Positions 35,094-43,251 of a stretch of 64,000 nt of DNA are shown here, in pieces. Under the pieces are notes generated by a model. It did not search any database. It saw nothing but the letters and a program-made list of their open reading frames with translations, and was not told the origin of the DNA. Within the stretch, counting starts at the first letter, position 1; every line of letters begins with the position of its first letter. Origin of the DNA: Luteolibacter flavescens (GTDB lineage: Bacteria > Verrucomicrobiota > Verrucomicrobiia > Verrucomicrobiales > Akkermansiaceae); assembly GCF_025950085.1 (NCBI RefSeq), contig NZ_JAPDDS010000014.1:62001-126000 (forward strand), written 5' to 3'. Both the position numbers and the translations under genes were made by a program.

Positions 35094-35390
35094 ATGATGA
35101 AACCGGCCTGCTGTCTCTTCCTTGCTCTCGGCCTCGCGGCGTGTGCGCCGAAGGCAGTCGTGGTCGAAGACCCGGTGCCACCGACCGGCCAGCGCAAGCC
35201 CACCAAGCCGGAAGCCGCTCCCACGACGGAACAGCCCCCCGCCTTGGTGAACCGGGACAGCGGCATGATCCTGCCCGACCTCACCAAGAGGCTGCCCAAC
35301 GGCCGCGACATGGCCCCCACCACCCCGGCGCCCGCCGCCGGTGGCGGAGTCATCGCCACCCCGCCCACCGCCGACAAGCGCGGGGAGTGA
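35094..35390 (+). CDS. Small proline-rich lipoprotein
   Basis: A 98-residue protein with a signal and lipobox (CLFLALGLAAC), then a Pro/Thr-rich low-complexity mature part with no recognised fold. Two adjacent ATGs (35094 and 35097) could start it. It is located 72 nt after the hydrolase lipoprotein on the same strand, possibly the same operon. The function is unknown. Confidence 0.6.
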   Translation: MMKPACCLFLALGLAACAPKAVVVEDPVPPTGQRKPTKPEAAPTTEQPPALVNRDSGMILPDLTKRLPNGRDMAPTTPAPAAGGGVIATPPTADKRGE

Positions 35391-35487
35391 CCTGATGCGG
35401 TCCGGCAGGCTACCTGCAGCGGATTGGGCAAAGGAGGCGTCCACTCATCTTCCTTGTTATCATCGTCAGGTCACGCATGGTCCGACC

Positions 35488-36678
35488 GTGCGTTTCTCCT
35501 CCCTCCTGTTGATCGCCCTCACGGGCACCGTCGTGGCTCGCCCCCAGCTCAAGAAGCAGGAGTGGTATCCGGTGGAGCAGATCATTTCCCGAGCCGATGC
35601 TCCGGTTGGAAATCCAGGGAGTTCCGTTTTTGCAGCCGATGTCGAGATATCCGGACGGTGGCTGGCGGTCAGCGAATCGAGCTGGAGCGAATCCGGCGAC
35701 TCCAGCGCCTCGGTTCACCTCTTCCAACGCACCAGCGGGGGTGCCCGGAAGCCCTGGCAATGGCGGCAGGAGGTGGAGGTCGATTCCATCAGCGCCTTCT
35801 CACCCGGCGCTCATCCGGAATTTCCCATGGCGCTGCGCGACCGCGAGCTCATGGTGGCCGCCCCATGGCCCGGCGGACTCTCGGTCTATGGCTTGGACCG
35901 CAGCGGGAAGTGGATCCTGACGCAGTCGATCGCACGAGCCTTCGAAGGGACCGTCTGGCCGAATGGAAAGATCCTCCTCTCGGATGACCTGCTCGCGTTC
36001 CCGAATGTCGGCGGGTCGCTTTTCATCTTCTCGCGAAACGCAGAGACCGGCGACTGGCAGCCTGAGCGCGAGTTCCCGCGGGGCACACTGAGCAATCCCA
36101 ATGATTTCTTTCTCAGTGAAAACCGGCTCGCGCTCATCCGCCGCGGCAACGGTCAACCCGCCTACATCGAGTTCCACGAAAAGACGCCCGCCGGCACATG
36201 GACCGCAGGGGAGGCCGTCGAGCTCTTCAACCCCGGCTCGTTCCTTGTGTCCACCGTGAACATGCACGCGGCGTTTGACGGTGAGGTACTGGTCGTCGGG
36301 CTCGGAAACACCGACTTCCTCGGCAATCCCACGGGAGGAAGCATCCTGTGGAGGATCAGCAGGGAAGCCGGCGAGTGGTCCGTGGTGGATGAAGTGGAGA
36401 TCCCGCTCCAGTCCTCGATGCTGGCGGCAAAGGACGGCTGTATCCTCGTCCATGGATTCACCCCGGACATGTTCGGGAATCCGATGTTCGGACAGGCTGC
36501 GATGCTCGACCGCGGTTTCCTGCAGCGGGGAAACATCCGCGCGGCGGCAGGAATGGCATCGCTGGATGGTGCCCGCTTTGCCACCAGCGCGACCCGCATG
36601 AACTTCCTCGGGAACACTTCCGACGAACGGGTGACCATTTTCAGAAATCCATGGGCGGGATGGTTTCGCCGCCGGTGA
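35488..36678 (+). CDS. Secreted beta-propeller-like protein (FG-GAP-type)
   Basis: A 396-residue exported protein with a signal peptide (VRFSSLLLIALTGTVVA) starting at a GTG. The mature part has repeated blade-like units with small-residue turns: ISGRWLAVSESSW, DRELMVAAPWPGGLSVYGLDRSGKW, SDDLLAFPNVGGSLFIFSRNAETGDWQ, GEVLVVGLGN and SSMLAAKDGCILVHG, a pattern seen in FG-GAP/integrin-like propellers and large surface proteins. No catalytic motif is evident. The longer open frame upstream (35341) overlaps the preceding lipoprotein gene and is not used. Confidence 0.65.
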   Translation: MRFSSLLLIALTGTVVARPQLKKQEWYPVEQIISRADAPVGNPGSSVFAADVEISGRWLAVSESSWSESGDSSASVHLFQRTSGGARKPWQWRQEVEVDSISAFSPGAHPEFPMALRDRELMVAAPWPGGLSVYGLDRSGKWILTQSIARAFEGTVWPNGKILLSDDLLAFPNVGGSLFIFSRNAETGDWQPEREFPRGTLSNPNDFFLSENRLALIRRGNGQPAYIEFHEKTPAGTWTAGEAVELFNPGSFLVSTVNMHAAFDGEVLVVGLGNTDFLGNPTGGSILWRISREAGEWSVVDEVEIPLQSSMLAAKDGCILVHGFTPDMFGNPMFGQAAMLDRGFLQRGNIRAAAGMASLDGARFATSATRMNFLGNTSDERVTIFRNPWAGWFRRR

Positions 36679-36709
36679 GGTCACTTGCCAAGCGGCCCAC
36701 TAAGTTGGC

Positions 36710-37453
36710 TCAACCGCCCTTGGACTTCCTGCGGATGAGCACGTGCTTGTCCTTCCGCGAAAGCTCGAAGGAGCCGATGGCTTCCAAGAGTTCGCTCAGC
36801 TTGCCGTAGCCATAGTTCCGCGAGTCGAAGTCGGGCATGAGCTTGGAGAGGTGGGTTCCCACCAGCCCTAGCGATGCCCACTCGCTCTCCTCGCCCGTGG
36901 CGGAGTCGATGGCCGTGAGGATCTGCTGCACCAGCTTGCGATCCTTGCCCAGCTCGGCTCCCGTCTTCTTCGATTTCACCTCATTGCCCGCGGCGGTGTC
37001 GGATGCAGTCTGGAGGACTTCGGTATAAATGAACTTGTCGCACGCAGCGACGAAGGGCTTCGGAGTCTTCTTTTCCCCGAAGCCCAGCACTAGCAGACCT
37101 TGCTCGCGGATGCGTGCGGCAAGTCGCGTGAAATCGCTGTCGCTGGTGACCAGGCAGAAGCCCGAGAAGCGCCCGGTATAGAGCAGGTCCATCGCATCGA
37201 TGATCATTGCGCTGTCGGTGGCGTTCTTGCCGGTGGTGTAGCTGAACTGCTGGATCGGCTGGATCGAGTGCTCGAGAAGCGGTCCCTTCCAGCCCTTCAG
37301 CTGATCGGACGTCCAGTTCCCGTAGATCCGCTTCACGCTCGCGGTGCCGTAGGCAGCGATCTCAGTGAGCACCGCGGCAATCACCGCCGCCTGAGCATTG
37401 TCCGCATCGATTAGCACTGCGAGCGGTTTCGTGACGGACGGGGCTTCTGGCAT
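36710..37453 (-). CDS. NYN-domain (LabA/DUF88) protein with OST-HTH/LOTUS domain
   Basis: A 247-residue two-domain protein. The N-terminal PIN-like NYN nuclease fold shows the conserved acidic residues: AVLIDADNAQ, KNATDSAMIIDAMDLLY and CLVTSDSDFTRLAARIRE. The C-terminal part (WASLGLVGTHLSKLMPDFDSRNYGYGKLSELLEAI) matches the OST-HTH/LOTUS RNA-binding domain. A lysine-rich linker separates them. It is probably an RNA-processing or RNA-binding protein; similar bacterial proteins are widespread but little studied. Starts at 37540 or 37453; the latter begins just before the conserved domain. Confidence 0.87.
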   Translation of the reverse strand: MPEAPSVTKPLAVLIDADNAQAAVIAAVLTEIAAYGTASVKRIYGNWTSDQLKGWKGPLLEHSIQPIQQFSYTTGKNATDSAMIIDAMDLLYTGRFSGFCLVTSDSDFTRLAARIREQGLLVLGFGEKKTPKPFVAACDKFIYTEVLQTASDTAAGNEVKSKKTGAELGKDRKLVQQILTAIDSATGEESEWASLGLVGTHLSKLMPDFDSRNYGYGKLSELLEAIGSFELSRKDKHVLIRRKSKGG

Positions 37454-37556
37454 GAGTCCAGTCGTGCCCGATTCACCGGCATGACGCAACTTCCATAACT
37501 CTGGAAGATACGAGAATTGCCCGGCGAATCGGATCGGCATGTTCTCCGTCCTTTCG

Positions 37557-37666
37557 TGAAACCGCGGAGACACAGAGGTCACGGAGGATCGCAGAGATTA
37601 TGGCAAATGGAGGCCCTTTCTTCGCCTCTCTGCGATCCTCCGCGACCTTTGCGCCTCCGCGGTTCA
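37557..37666. repeat. Long imperfect inverted repeat
   Basis: Arms 37557-37598 and 37625-37666 are near-perfect reverse complements: both read TGAACCGCGGAG, AGGTC, then CGGAGGATCGCAGAG with few changes. They enclose a 26-nt loop. It would form a stem of about 40 bp in RNA or a cruciform in DNA. It lies in the 310-nt gap between the NYN gene and the glutaminase-like gene, which holds no other gene. Confidence 0.85.
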
Positions 37667-37696
37667 TCTGCCCTGTCCGCAGCGCCCCCCTCACGC

Positions 37697-37724
37697 AAAA
37701 AAGCACGGGGCTTTCACCCCGTGC
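37697..37724 (-). terminator. Rho-independent terminator after glutaminase-like gene
   Basis: GCACGGGG and CCCCGTGC form a perfect 8-bp stem, followed on the minus strand by six T. Confidence 0.9.
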
Positions 37725-37763
37725 CTTTGACTTGTAGGAAGCGATGTCGCTTGTCCGGCTGGC

Positions 37764-40388
37764 TTACTTGCTCTTCTTCTCGCCGGGTTTCACGTCCACG
37801 ATGCCGAGGTCGAGGTACTGGCCCCCGGTGGTCTGCTTGCAGTGGACGGCGATGACGTTCTTGCCAGGCTTCAGCGCGGCCTTGCCCTCGGGGAGGAGCG
37901 GCACGAGCGAGAGGTCCGTCACGAAGCCACCGGCGGCGGCAGCGCGCACGCCATTGATGAAGACCTCGATGTCCTCGTCGAAGTAAACGTGGAGCTGGAT
38001 GCTGTCCGGAATGCTGGATGGCATCTCGATCTCGCGGCGGACCCAGATGTCGGAGCTGTTCCAGCGGGTACGGATCTTCGCATTCGGCGGACCGCCGGCG
38101 CCGAAGCCCGCGGCACCCTTCTTCCACTTCGAGTCATCGTAGCCGGTGGCGAACCACTCGCCCTCGGGGCGGTCGGTCGTGTAGCTCCAGACGATGCCGT
38201 CCTTCTCGATGCCGCTGGGCACGATGGTGGTGAGGACCGGCTCGATGTACTCGGGCATCGGGGCCCAGCCCTTCGCCTTGGTCACGTCGCGGCTCGCCCA
38301 CTTCGTCCACAGGTCCTTGTGATAGAGGGCGGGCAGGAAGACGCCGCCGACCACGGGGCGAGCGGTGAAGCCCTCCTTCCGCGCGTTCACGGTGTCATAC
38401 CAGTCACCCATCGGCAGGCGGACCGGGCCTTCGTTCACGAACTTGATGATGGGCGCGATGAGGGCTTCGAAATCCGAGCGATCCTGCGTGAGCGAAGCCG
38501 TCCAGACGATCCAGTCGAGCTTCGTGTAGTCGCGGCGGTTGTCGAGCGGCAGGCCGTAGGCATTCTGCTTCTTCAGGTAGAAGTCCATCTCGGTGCGGAG
38601 GACTTCATCGGGGAAGAGGCCGAGGCCGAGGATCTTGTCCCAGACGAGGTTGTACTTCTGGCTCCAGGTGCCCGGGCGGTCAAAGGCGAGGCGGTAGTGG
38701 TCACCGTCCTTCGCTTCCTTCACCCAGCGCTGGGCGAAGTCCTTCGCGAGCGCGGTGTATTCCGCAGCCTTCTCCTTTTCCCCGCGCATGTCGCAGAGCT
38801 TGCCAAAGGCGGCGAGGGCGCAGATGGCCTTCGCGCTGAGGTTCACATTGTGCGCCATGTGACCGGCGAAGTCGTCGGTGCAGAGCTGGTTCGCCGGGTC
38901 GTAGCCTTCCTTCTTGAGGTATTCCGCCCATTGCTCCAGGCGGCTCCAGTAGAGGCCCGCGTAGTCGGCATTTCCCTCCATCTGGGCGAGGGCGGCCATC
39001 AGCAGGAGCAGATTGCCGCTTTCCTCCACGGGCATCTGGTCGTGCTCGGTCTTTTCACCGCCGCCATAGACCTGGCCATTTGCGTGCGGATAGGTACCCA
39101 GATCGTGCGGGGCGAAGGGGAATTTCCAGCGGTCGCTCTTCGCATACTCCATGAAGGGCGCGAGGAAGGACTTCGCCAGCGACGGGCTCAGCAGCAGGAA
39201 CTGCGGGGCCATGGGGTAAAAGACATCCGACGTGGCGATGCAGCCGTTCGAGTGGTTCTCCTTCGAGAACTGCAGCGGCTGACCATTGTCATCGGCGACG
39301 AACTTGCCGGCGGCAAAGCAGTGGCGGTAGGACAGCGCGGCGAGCTTCGCGTATTTCACGCCGCCGATCTTTTCCATGTCTGCCATCAGCTCGGTGTCGA
39401 AGGCTTCGCAGCGCTTGCTCAGCTCGGCGAATTCCTTTGCGGAAGCGGCGAGCAGGTCCTTTGCCTCCCAGCCGTCCTTCCGCCAATAGGCGCGGAGGTT
39501 CTTGCGGTTGAACTGGATCGCGTAGATGTCGTCATAGGCGATCATCGCCCACTTCGAGACGGGGTCATTGCCCACCTGGAAGGACTTCAGCTCCAGGCCA
39601 GCACCCACGCCATCGGCGCGATCTGCCTCGCCCTTGGCACCTTTCTGCTGGCCAAGGCCATTGCCCGCGAAGGCGATGCCGAGTTCATTCGGCGCGCCAA
39701 AGGCACGCCCGGCGGTATCGCCCTCCGGGGCGGCGAGATAAAGGTAGCCCCAGTCGATGCGCTGGTCATCGCCCTTCTTCTGGAGGACGGGCTGGTCCTT
39801 CGATCCCATGCGGACCACGGCCAGGCCGTCGGCGCTGGCATCATTCCACGTCACGTCCTGGTCCGGCGTATTCACCGTCAGCTCGCCGGAAGCGCCGAAG
39901 AACACGGACACGTCGTGCGGCTTCCCGTCCGTGGACTTGAACTCATACGAGAGATACGTGACCGGGCGGGAAAGCAGGCTGATATCGTCCGGCAGCGCCG
40001 GGGTCATGAAGGTGAGCGACATGGAGACGCCCGCACCCTCGAAGGTGTAGATCGTGCGCGTGGGCAGCACGGTGAGGCTCTTTTGCTCCAGCGCCGGGGT
40101 GGCGAGCGGGGTGGCACCCATCACGCGGAAGGCCTGGCCATCGATCTTCACCAGGCTGGTGAGCTGGTGCTGCTTGCCCGTCCAGTGGGTGGTCTCCACG
40201 CCATTCAGCGTGTCGCCGGGCGACCAGATGCTGAAATACGGGTCGCAGGCGACCAGCGGCGTCGAGGGCGGGATGACATCGTTTTCACCCGCCGGGGCTT
40301 GGCGGAGCTGGCCGTGCGCCAGCGTGAGGCTCAGGGTGCTGGCAGCCAGCAGCACGGCCTTCGGGTTGAGGATGGAATGGTGTTTCAT
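37764..40388 (-). CDS. Secreted glutaminase-like protein (DUF5127-DUF4965-DUF1793) with C-terminal jelly-roll
   Basis: An 874-residue exported protein. After a signal peptide (AVLLAASTLSLTLAHG) come DUF5127 (about 60-330), DUF4965 (about 335-500, with SKENHSNGCIATSDVFYPMAP) and DUF1793 (about 500-690, with GWYDTV-like MGDWYDTVNARK and a TKLDWIVWTAS segment), the order of GtaA-type fungal and bacterial extracellular glutaminases. The C-terminal 170 residues look like a galactose-binding jelly-roll (WVRREIEMPSS, LHVYFDEDIEVFINGV). It probably acts outside the cytoplasm on glutamine or a related amide or glycan; the biochemical role in this phylum is uncertain. Confidence 0.85.
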   Translation of the reverse strand: MKHHSILNPKAVLLAASTLSLTLAHGQLRQAPAGENDVIPPSTPLVACDPYFSIWSPGDTLNGVETTHWTGKQHQLTSLVKIDGQAFRVMGATPLATPALEQKSLTVLPTRTIYTFEGAGVSMSLTFMTPALPDDISLLSRPVTYLSYEFKSTDGKPHDVSVFFGASGELTVNTPDQDVTWNDASADGLAVVRMGSKDQPVLQKKGDDQRIDWGYLYLAAPEGDTAGRAFGAPNELGIAFAGNGLGQQKGAKGEADRADGVGAGLELKSFQVGNDPVSKWAMIAYDDIYAIQFNRKNLRAYWRKDGWEAKDLLAASAKEFAELSKRCEAFDTELMADMEKIGGVKYAKLAALSYRHCFAAGKFVADDNGQPLQFSKENHSNGCIATSDVFYPMAPQFLLLSPSLAKSFLAPFMEYAKSDRWKFPFAPHDLGTYPHANGQVYGGGEKTEHDQMPVEESGNLLLLMAALAQMEGNADYAGLYWSRLEQWAEYLKKEGYDPANQLCTDDFAGHMAHNVNLSAKAICALAAFGKLCDMRGEKEKAAEYTALAKDFAQRWVKEAKDGDHYRLAFDRPGTWSQKYNLVWDKILGLGLFPDEVLRTEMDFYLKKQNAYGLPLDNRRDYTKLDWIVWTASLTQDRSDFEALIAPIIKFVNEGPVRLPMGDWYDTVNARKEGFTARPVVGGVFLPALYHKDLWTKWASRDVTKAKGWAPMPEYIEPVLTTIVPSGIEKDGIVWSYTTDRPEGEWFATGYDDSKWKKGAAGFGAGGPPNAKIRTRWNSSDIWVRREIEMPSSIPDSIQLHVYFDEDIEVFINGVRAAAAGGFVTDLSLVPLLPEGKAALKPGKNVIAVHCKQTTGGQYLDLGIVDVKPGEKKSK

Positions 40389-40755
40389 GGATGAGATGCG
40401 GACTTGGGTTTAACGGAGGATCCGGCAGGCCGGAAAGCGATCATGATGGATCGGATCAGGCGCGACGTCGCCGGGAAAACCGCTGGTATTCCCAAGAACC
40501 GCCGCCGCCCGTTACGTTCTGAAACGCGTTTATTCTGTCAAACAGTTTGCCCGGCATTTGCATTCGGGCGCTACTGACATCCTGGCAGCGGTAAGCACAG
40601 GTCCGCTGGAAAACTCACAGGGGAGGCTGAAACAGGGATGGCGGATTTTTGATGAACCGCCAAGTCGCCAACGACGCCAAGACTTCCCGAGCAGTGTCAA
40701 AACCGTGGCATCGGCATCCTGCCGATAGCCTCCCCAACCCCTTCCCATCATAAGG
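40389..40755. other. Non-coding stretch upstream of the glutaminase-like gene
   Basis: No credible gene is present; a 91-codon minus-strand frame overlapping 40530-40805 lacks protein-like composition. The stretch is less GC-rich than its surroundings. At about 40653-40682 it has TGAACCGCCAAGTCGCC, resembling the ends of the inverted repeat at 37557-37666, as a single unpaired copy. A TTGACA on the minus strand at 40536-40541 has no acceptable -10 partner. Confidence 0.5.
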
Positions 40756-41283
40756 TCATCTACCAAAGAATCGCAGAATCTTGCCCATGAAGGACCCCGC
40801 TCCACGGCCCGGAGGCTTCGTCTCGATGGTCCCGATGCGGGAGTCTCTCAACAGGATGAGATCGACCATCCGGAAAACCTCCGCCGCGAGATCCGGCGAG
40901 CCGAGCAACTCCTCACGCGACAAGGCACGTCCCGCCACTTTCCGATCATCGTGCCGCCTGCCCTGCGCATCGATGACCGTGAAGAAGTTGCGCTCGGCGT
41001 CATTGAAGTAAACCAAGGACACGGCGACCCGCTCGGCCGGATCCGCCTCATCCCCCCATGGTCCGAGGATCAGGTCGAAATTGGCAGGATGCTCCGACAC
41101 GCCGAGCGTCCAATGCACGAAGTAAGCGGCGCGGGTAGGACCACCATTCCCGCCGTGAATGAAGCCATTAACCAAGCGGCTCAGGTGCCCGCAGTCCGCA
41201 CAGGCACCGGTATCCTTCTCGCCCTTCGGCTCTAATTCCAGCTCGTCCTCAGCGTCGTCGGCAGGAGGTGGTTCTCCATTCAT
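40756..41283 (-). CDS. Hypothetical protein with one CxxC motif
   Basis: Family not recognised. The 175-residue product has an acidic N-terminus (DDAEDELELEPKGE), one CADCGHLS pair of cysteines, a central hydrophobic-aromatic region (AAYFVHWTLGV, LVYFNDAERNFFTVID) and a basic C-terminus (GKILRFFGR). No signal peptide is seen, so it is probably cytoplasmic. The conserved-looking ALSREELLGSPDLAAEV suggests a real protein. The ATG at 41283 is preferred to 41304. Confidence 0.6.
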   Translation of the reverse strand: MNGEPPPADDAEDELELEPKGEKDTGACADCGHLSRLVNGFIHGGNGGPTRAAYFVHWTLGVSEHPANFDLILGPWGDEADPAERVAVSLVYFNDAERNFFTVIDAQGRRHDDRKVAGRALSREELLGSPDLAAEVFRMVDLILLRDSRIGTIETKPPGRGAGSFMGKILRFFGR

Positions 41284-41358
41284 CGTCAGGAGTCTACTTG
41301 CCATGACATCCTCATGGTCAAGGCTGGCGGCAAGATGCCGCAGCCACTTTTTCCCTGC

Positions 41359-42399
41359 TCACCCCACCTCGAAGAAGAGCGTGAATTCCTGGCGGTTGTA
41401 GGTGAGGTGCGTCCTGGCGATGAGTTCCAGCCCGGAGGCCGTGGCGTAGGCTTCGGCGGCGCGCAGCAGTTCCAGCATCTCGCCGGGCGTGTCCGCCCCG
41501 GCGGCTTTCAGGGTGAAGACGATCTTCCCGCCGGGCCGCAGGCTTTTCGAGAGCCGCACCACCTGCCGCAGCGAGCCGCGCGGGTCGCCATTCATGTCGC
41601 AGAGCAGGGCGTCGAATTCACCCTTCGGCTGGAAGGTGTCCACATCCCCGCGGACGAAAGTGAGGCCCGGGGCGCGGTCGAGCCGGGCATCCAGCGCCGC
41701 CTTGTCGATGGCCGTGACGCGATAGCCGCGGTCGAGCAGCTCCGCCGTCATGCCGCCCGGGCTGGCACCCAGCTCCAGCCAATGCGCTCCTGCGGGCAGG
41801 TCCGGCCGGTGGAGCTTCAGGTAGTGCAGCGCCTCGGCGATCTTCGCCCCGGCCCGGCTGATGGCCTCGCTCTGGCGGATGAATTTCGTCCCGCCGGGGT
41901 AGAAGCCATTCGCCTCCCGCGGGCTGCGGATGCCGCAGTAGAGGCCTTCCTTCCCCACCAGCGCGAAAAGCGTCCCCGCCTCCGGATCCTGCGACTCCAC
42001 GTCCGCCACCGGCAGCGTGGGGAAGAGCTGGAGCACGCGCCCGCGGAGATTCGTCGCGAGATGCTTGTAGTAGGGATGCGGCGCGCCGGGCAGCAGCGGC
42101 CCGGTGAAGATCGCCTGCGGGGCGCGGTCGCCGAATTTCTTCAGGATGCCCTGCGCGGCCTTTTCCACGAAGCCGTCCATCTTCTGCGGGCAGCACGGCC
42201 ACGCATGGTCCACCGGCAGCGCCCAGCGGATGAAAATGGACCACTCCGAGTCCTCGAGCGCCGAGGGATCGGCCAGGTCCACCAGATGGTAGTCGCTGCC
42301 CAGCGCCTTCCGCGGCCTGGCCCCCAGCCCCTCCAGGATCTGCGGCGCGAAGGGCGCGAAGACATCGGGAATGCGGATGAGCCAGGGCGTAGTCGTCAC
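41359..42399 (-). CDS. RlmM-like 23S rRNA 2'-O-methyltransferase (FtsJ fold)
   Basis: A 346-residue protein with a THUMP-like N-terminal half and a C-terminal RrmJ/FtsJ domain. The SAM motif is WLELGASPGGMTAELLDRG; the K-D-K-E tetrad can be placed as KFIRQSEAISR (Lys), LLCDMNGDP (Asp), IVFTLKAAG (Lys) and LFFEVG (Glu, at the extreme C-terminus). RlmM methylates C2498 of 23S rRNA in gamma-proteobacteria; the match in layout supports a similar role but the target nucleotide is inferred. Confidence 0.85.
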   Translation of the reverse strand: MTTTPWLIRIPDVFAPFAPQILEGLGARPRKALGSDYHLVDLADPSALEDSEWSIFIRWALPVDHAWPCCPQKMDGFVEKAAQGILKKFGDRAPQAIFTGPLLPGAPHPYYKHLATNLRGRVLQLFPTLPVADVESQDPEAGTLFALVGKEGLYCGIRSPREANGFYPGGTKFIRQSEAISRAGAKIAEALHYLKLHRPDLPAGAHWLELGASPGGMTAELLDRGYRVTAIDKAALDARLDRAPGLTFVRGDVDTFQPKGEFDALLCDMNGDPRGSLRQVVRLSKSLRPGGKIVFTLKAAGADTPGEMLELLRAAEAYATASGLELIARTHLTYNRQEFTLFFEVG

Positions 42400-42458
42400 C
42401 GCGTTTTCCTGAAGCCCCGCGCCGCGACGGACAACTCCGAATCGCGACCGACCGCCGC

Positions 42459-42896
42459 TTAGCGGACGTAATCGAGCGTCTTTTCGCGCGAGATGCGGAA
42501 TTCCGCCAGCGTCACCTGGCCGTCGCCATTCGTGTCGGCCTCCTTGAAGGGCGCGGCGAGGGTCTTCTTCACCGCGGCACTGGAGCGGGCCTCGTGCAGG
42601 GTGATCTTGCCGGTGCCGCTGGTGTTCACCTTGTAGAAGCCTTCCTTGGTGCCGCCATTCGAGACGAATTCCTTCTCGGTGATCACCGAGTCCTTGTCCT
42701 TATCGTAGCGGGCGAACATCTCGCCGATGAGGTAGGAGTCATACTCCGCGCGCGAGACCTTGCCATCGCCATCCAGATCGGCGGCCTTGAAGGACTGCTC
42801 GGGCGTGACGGTCGAGGCCTGGGCGGATTTCCCGGTGAAGCAGCTCGTGGAGACGAGGGCGGCGGCGAGGCAGAGGAGTGCGGATACGGGTTTCAT
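42459..42896 (-). CDS. EF-hand lipoprotein
   Basis: A 145-residue lipoprotein (CLAAALVSTSC lipobox) with four EF-hand-like loops: DLDGDGKVSRAEY (about 40-52), DKDKDSVITEKEF (about 65-77), NTSGTGKITLHEA (about 90-102) and DTNGDGQVTLAEF (about 121-133). The first, second and fourth have the usual acidic residues at positions 1, 3, 5 and 12; the third is degenerate. It probably binds calcium at the outer or periplasmic surface. Confidence 0.88.
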   Translation of the reverse strand: MKPVSALLCLAAALVSTSCFTGKSAQASTVTPEQSFKAADLDGDGKVSRAEYDSYLIGEMFARYDKDKDSVITEKEFVSNGGTKEGFYKVNTSGTGKITLHEARSSAAVKKTLAAPFKEADTNGDGQVTLAEFRISREKTLDYVR

Positions 42897-42950
42897 GGTG
42901 ATGAATGATGACTGGAGTTACGGCTACGCGGTCAATCCATTTCACGGCAA

Positions 42951-43181
42951 TCACCCATCGCAACCGATAGTCTCAGTAGGGCACCCTTCCATCGCCTTCC
43001 GGGCGAGTGCCTGCTCCTCCGGCGAGACCGGCTGATGCCAGACATAGCTCAGGCCCTCCTCGTCATCCCGGCGGAAGACCTGCGGGGCGATCTCCCGGCA
43101 GTAGTCGCAGTCGATGCAGGAGGTGTCATTGTAATATGGACCGGGGACATTGCCCGGATGCTTTTCGGTTCGGTCGGCCAT
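42951..43181 (-). CDS. 4Fe-4S ferredoxin
   Basis: A 76-residue protein with one cluster motif, CIDCDYCREIAPQVF, and the distal EGCPTETIG cysteine-proline, the single-cluster ferredoxin pattern (C-x2-C-x2-C ... C-P). It should be an electron carrier in the cytoplasm. It is divergent from the LysR gene with a 70-nt shared promoter region, so it is a likely LysR target. The ATG at 43181 is preferred; 43232 and 43223 are alternatives that would cross the putative operator. Confidence 0.88.
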   Translation of the reverse strand: MADRTEKHPGNVPGPYYNDTSCIDCDYCREIAPQVFRRDDEEGLSYVWHQPVSPEEQALARKAMEGCPTETIGCDG

Positions 43182-43221
43182 GACGGGAATGATGACCGGA
43201 CTCTGCCATTGCGTTAAATTC

Positions 43222-43240
43222 ATTGATGGCATGGATTAAT
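43222..43240. promoter_or_regulatory. Candidate LysR-type operator
   Basis: ATTGATGGCATGGATTAAT, an interrupted palindrome (ATTGAT-N7-ATTAAT) in the divergent promoter region between the ferredoxin and lysR genes. Confidence 0.5.
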
Positions 43241-43251
43241 CACATTCCAGC

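Noticed and set aside
37842-40394. 850-codon plus-strand open frame opposite the glutaminase-like gene
   Set aside because: Antisense to a gene with recognisable domains and a signal peptide; composition is not protein-like.
40536-40541. TTGACA on the minus strand as promoter of the glutaminase-like gene
   Set aside because: No acceptable -10 hexamer at 16-18 nt spacing.
40530-40805. 91-codon minus-strand frame upstream of the glutaminase-like gene
   Set aside because: No signal, no conserved pattern, and it overlaps the end of the neighbouring gene at 40756.
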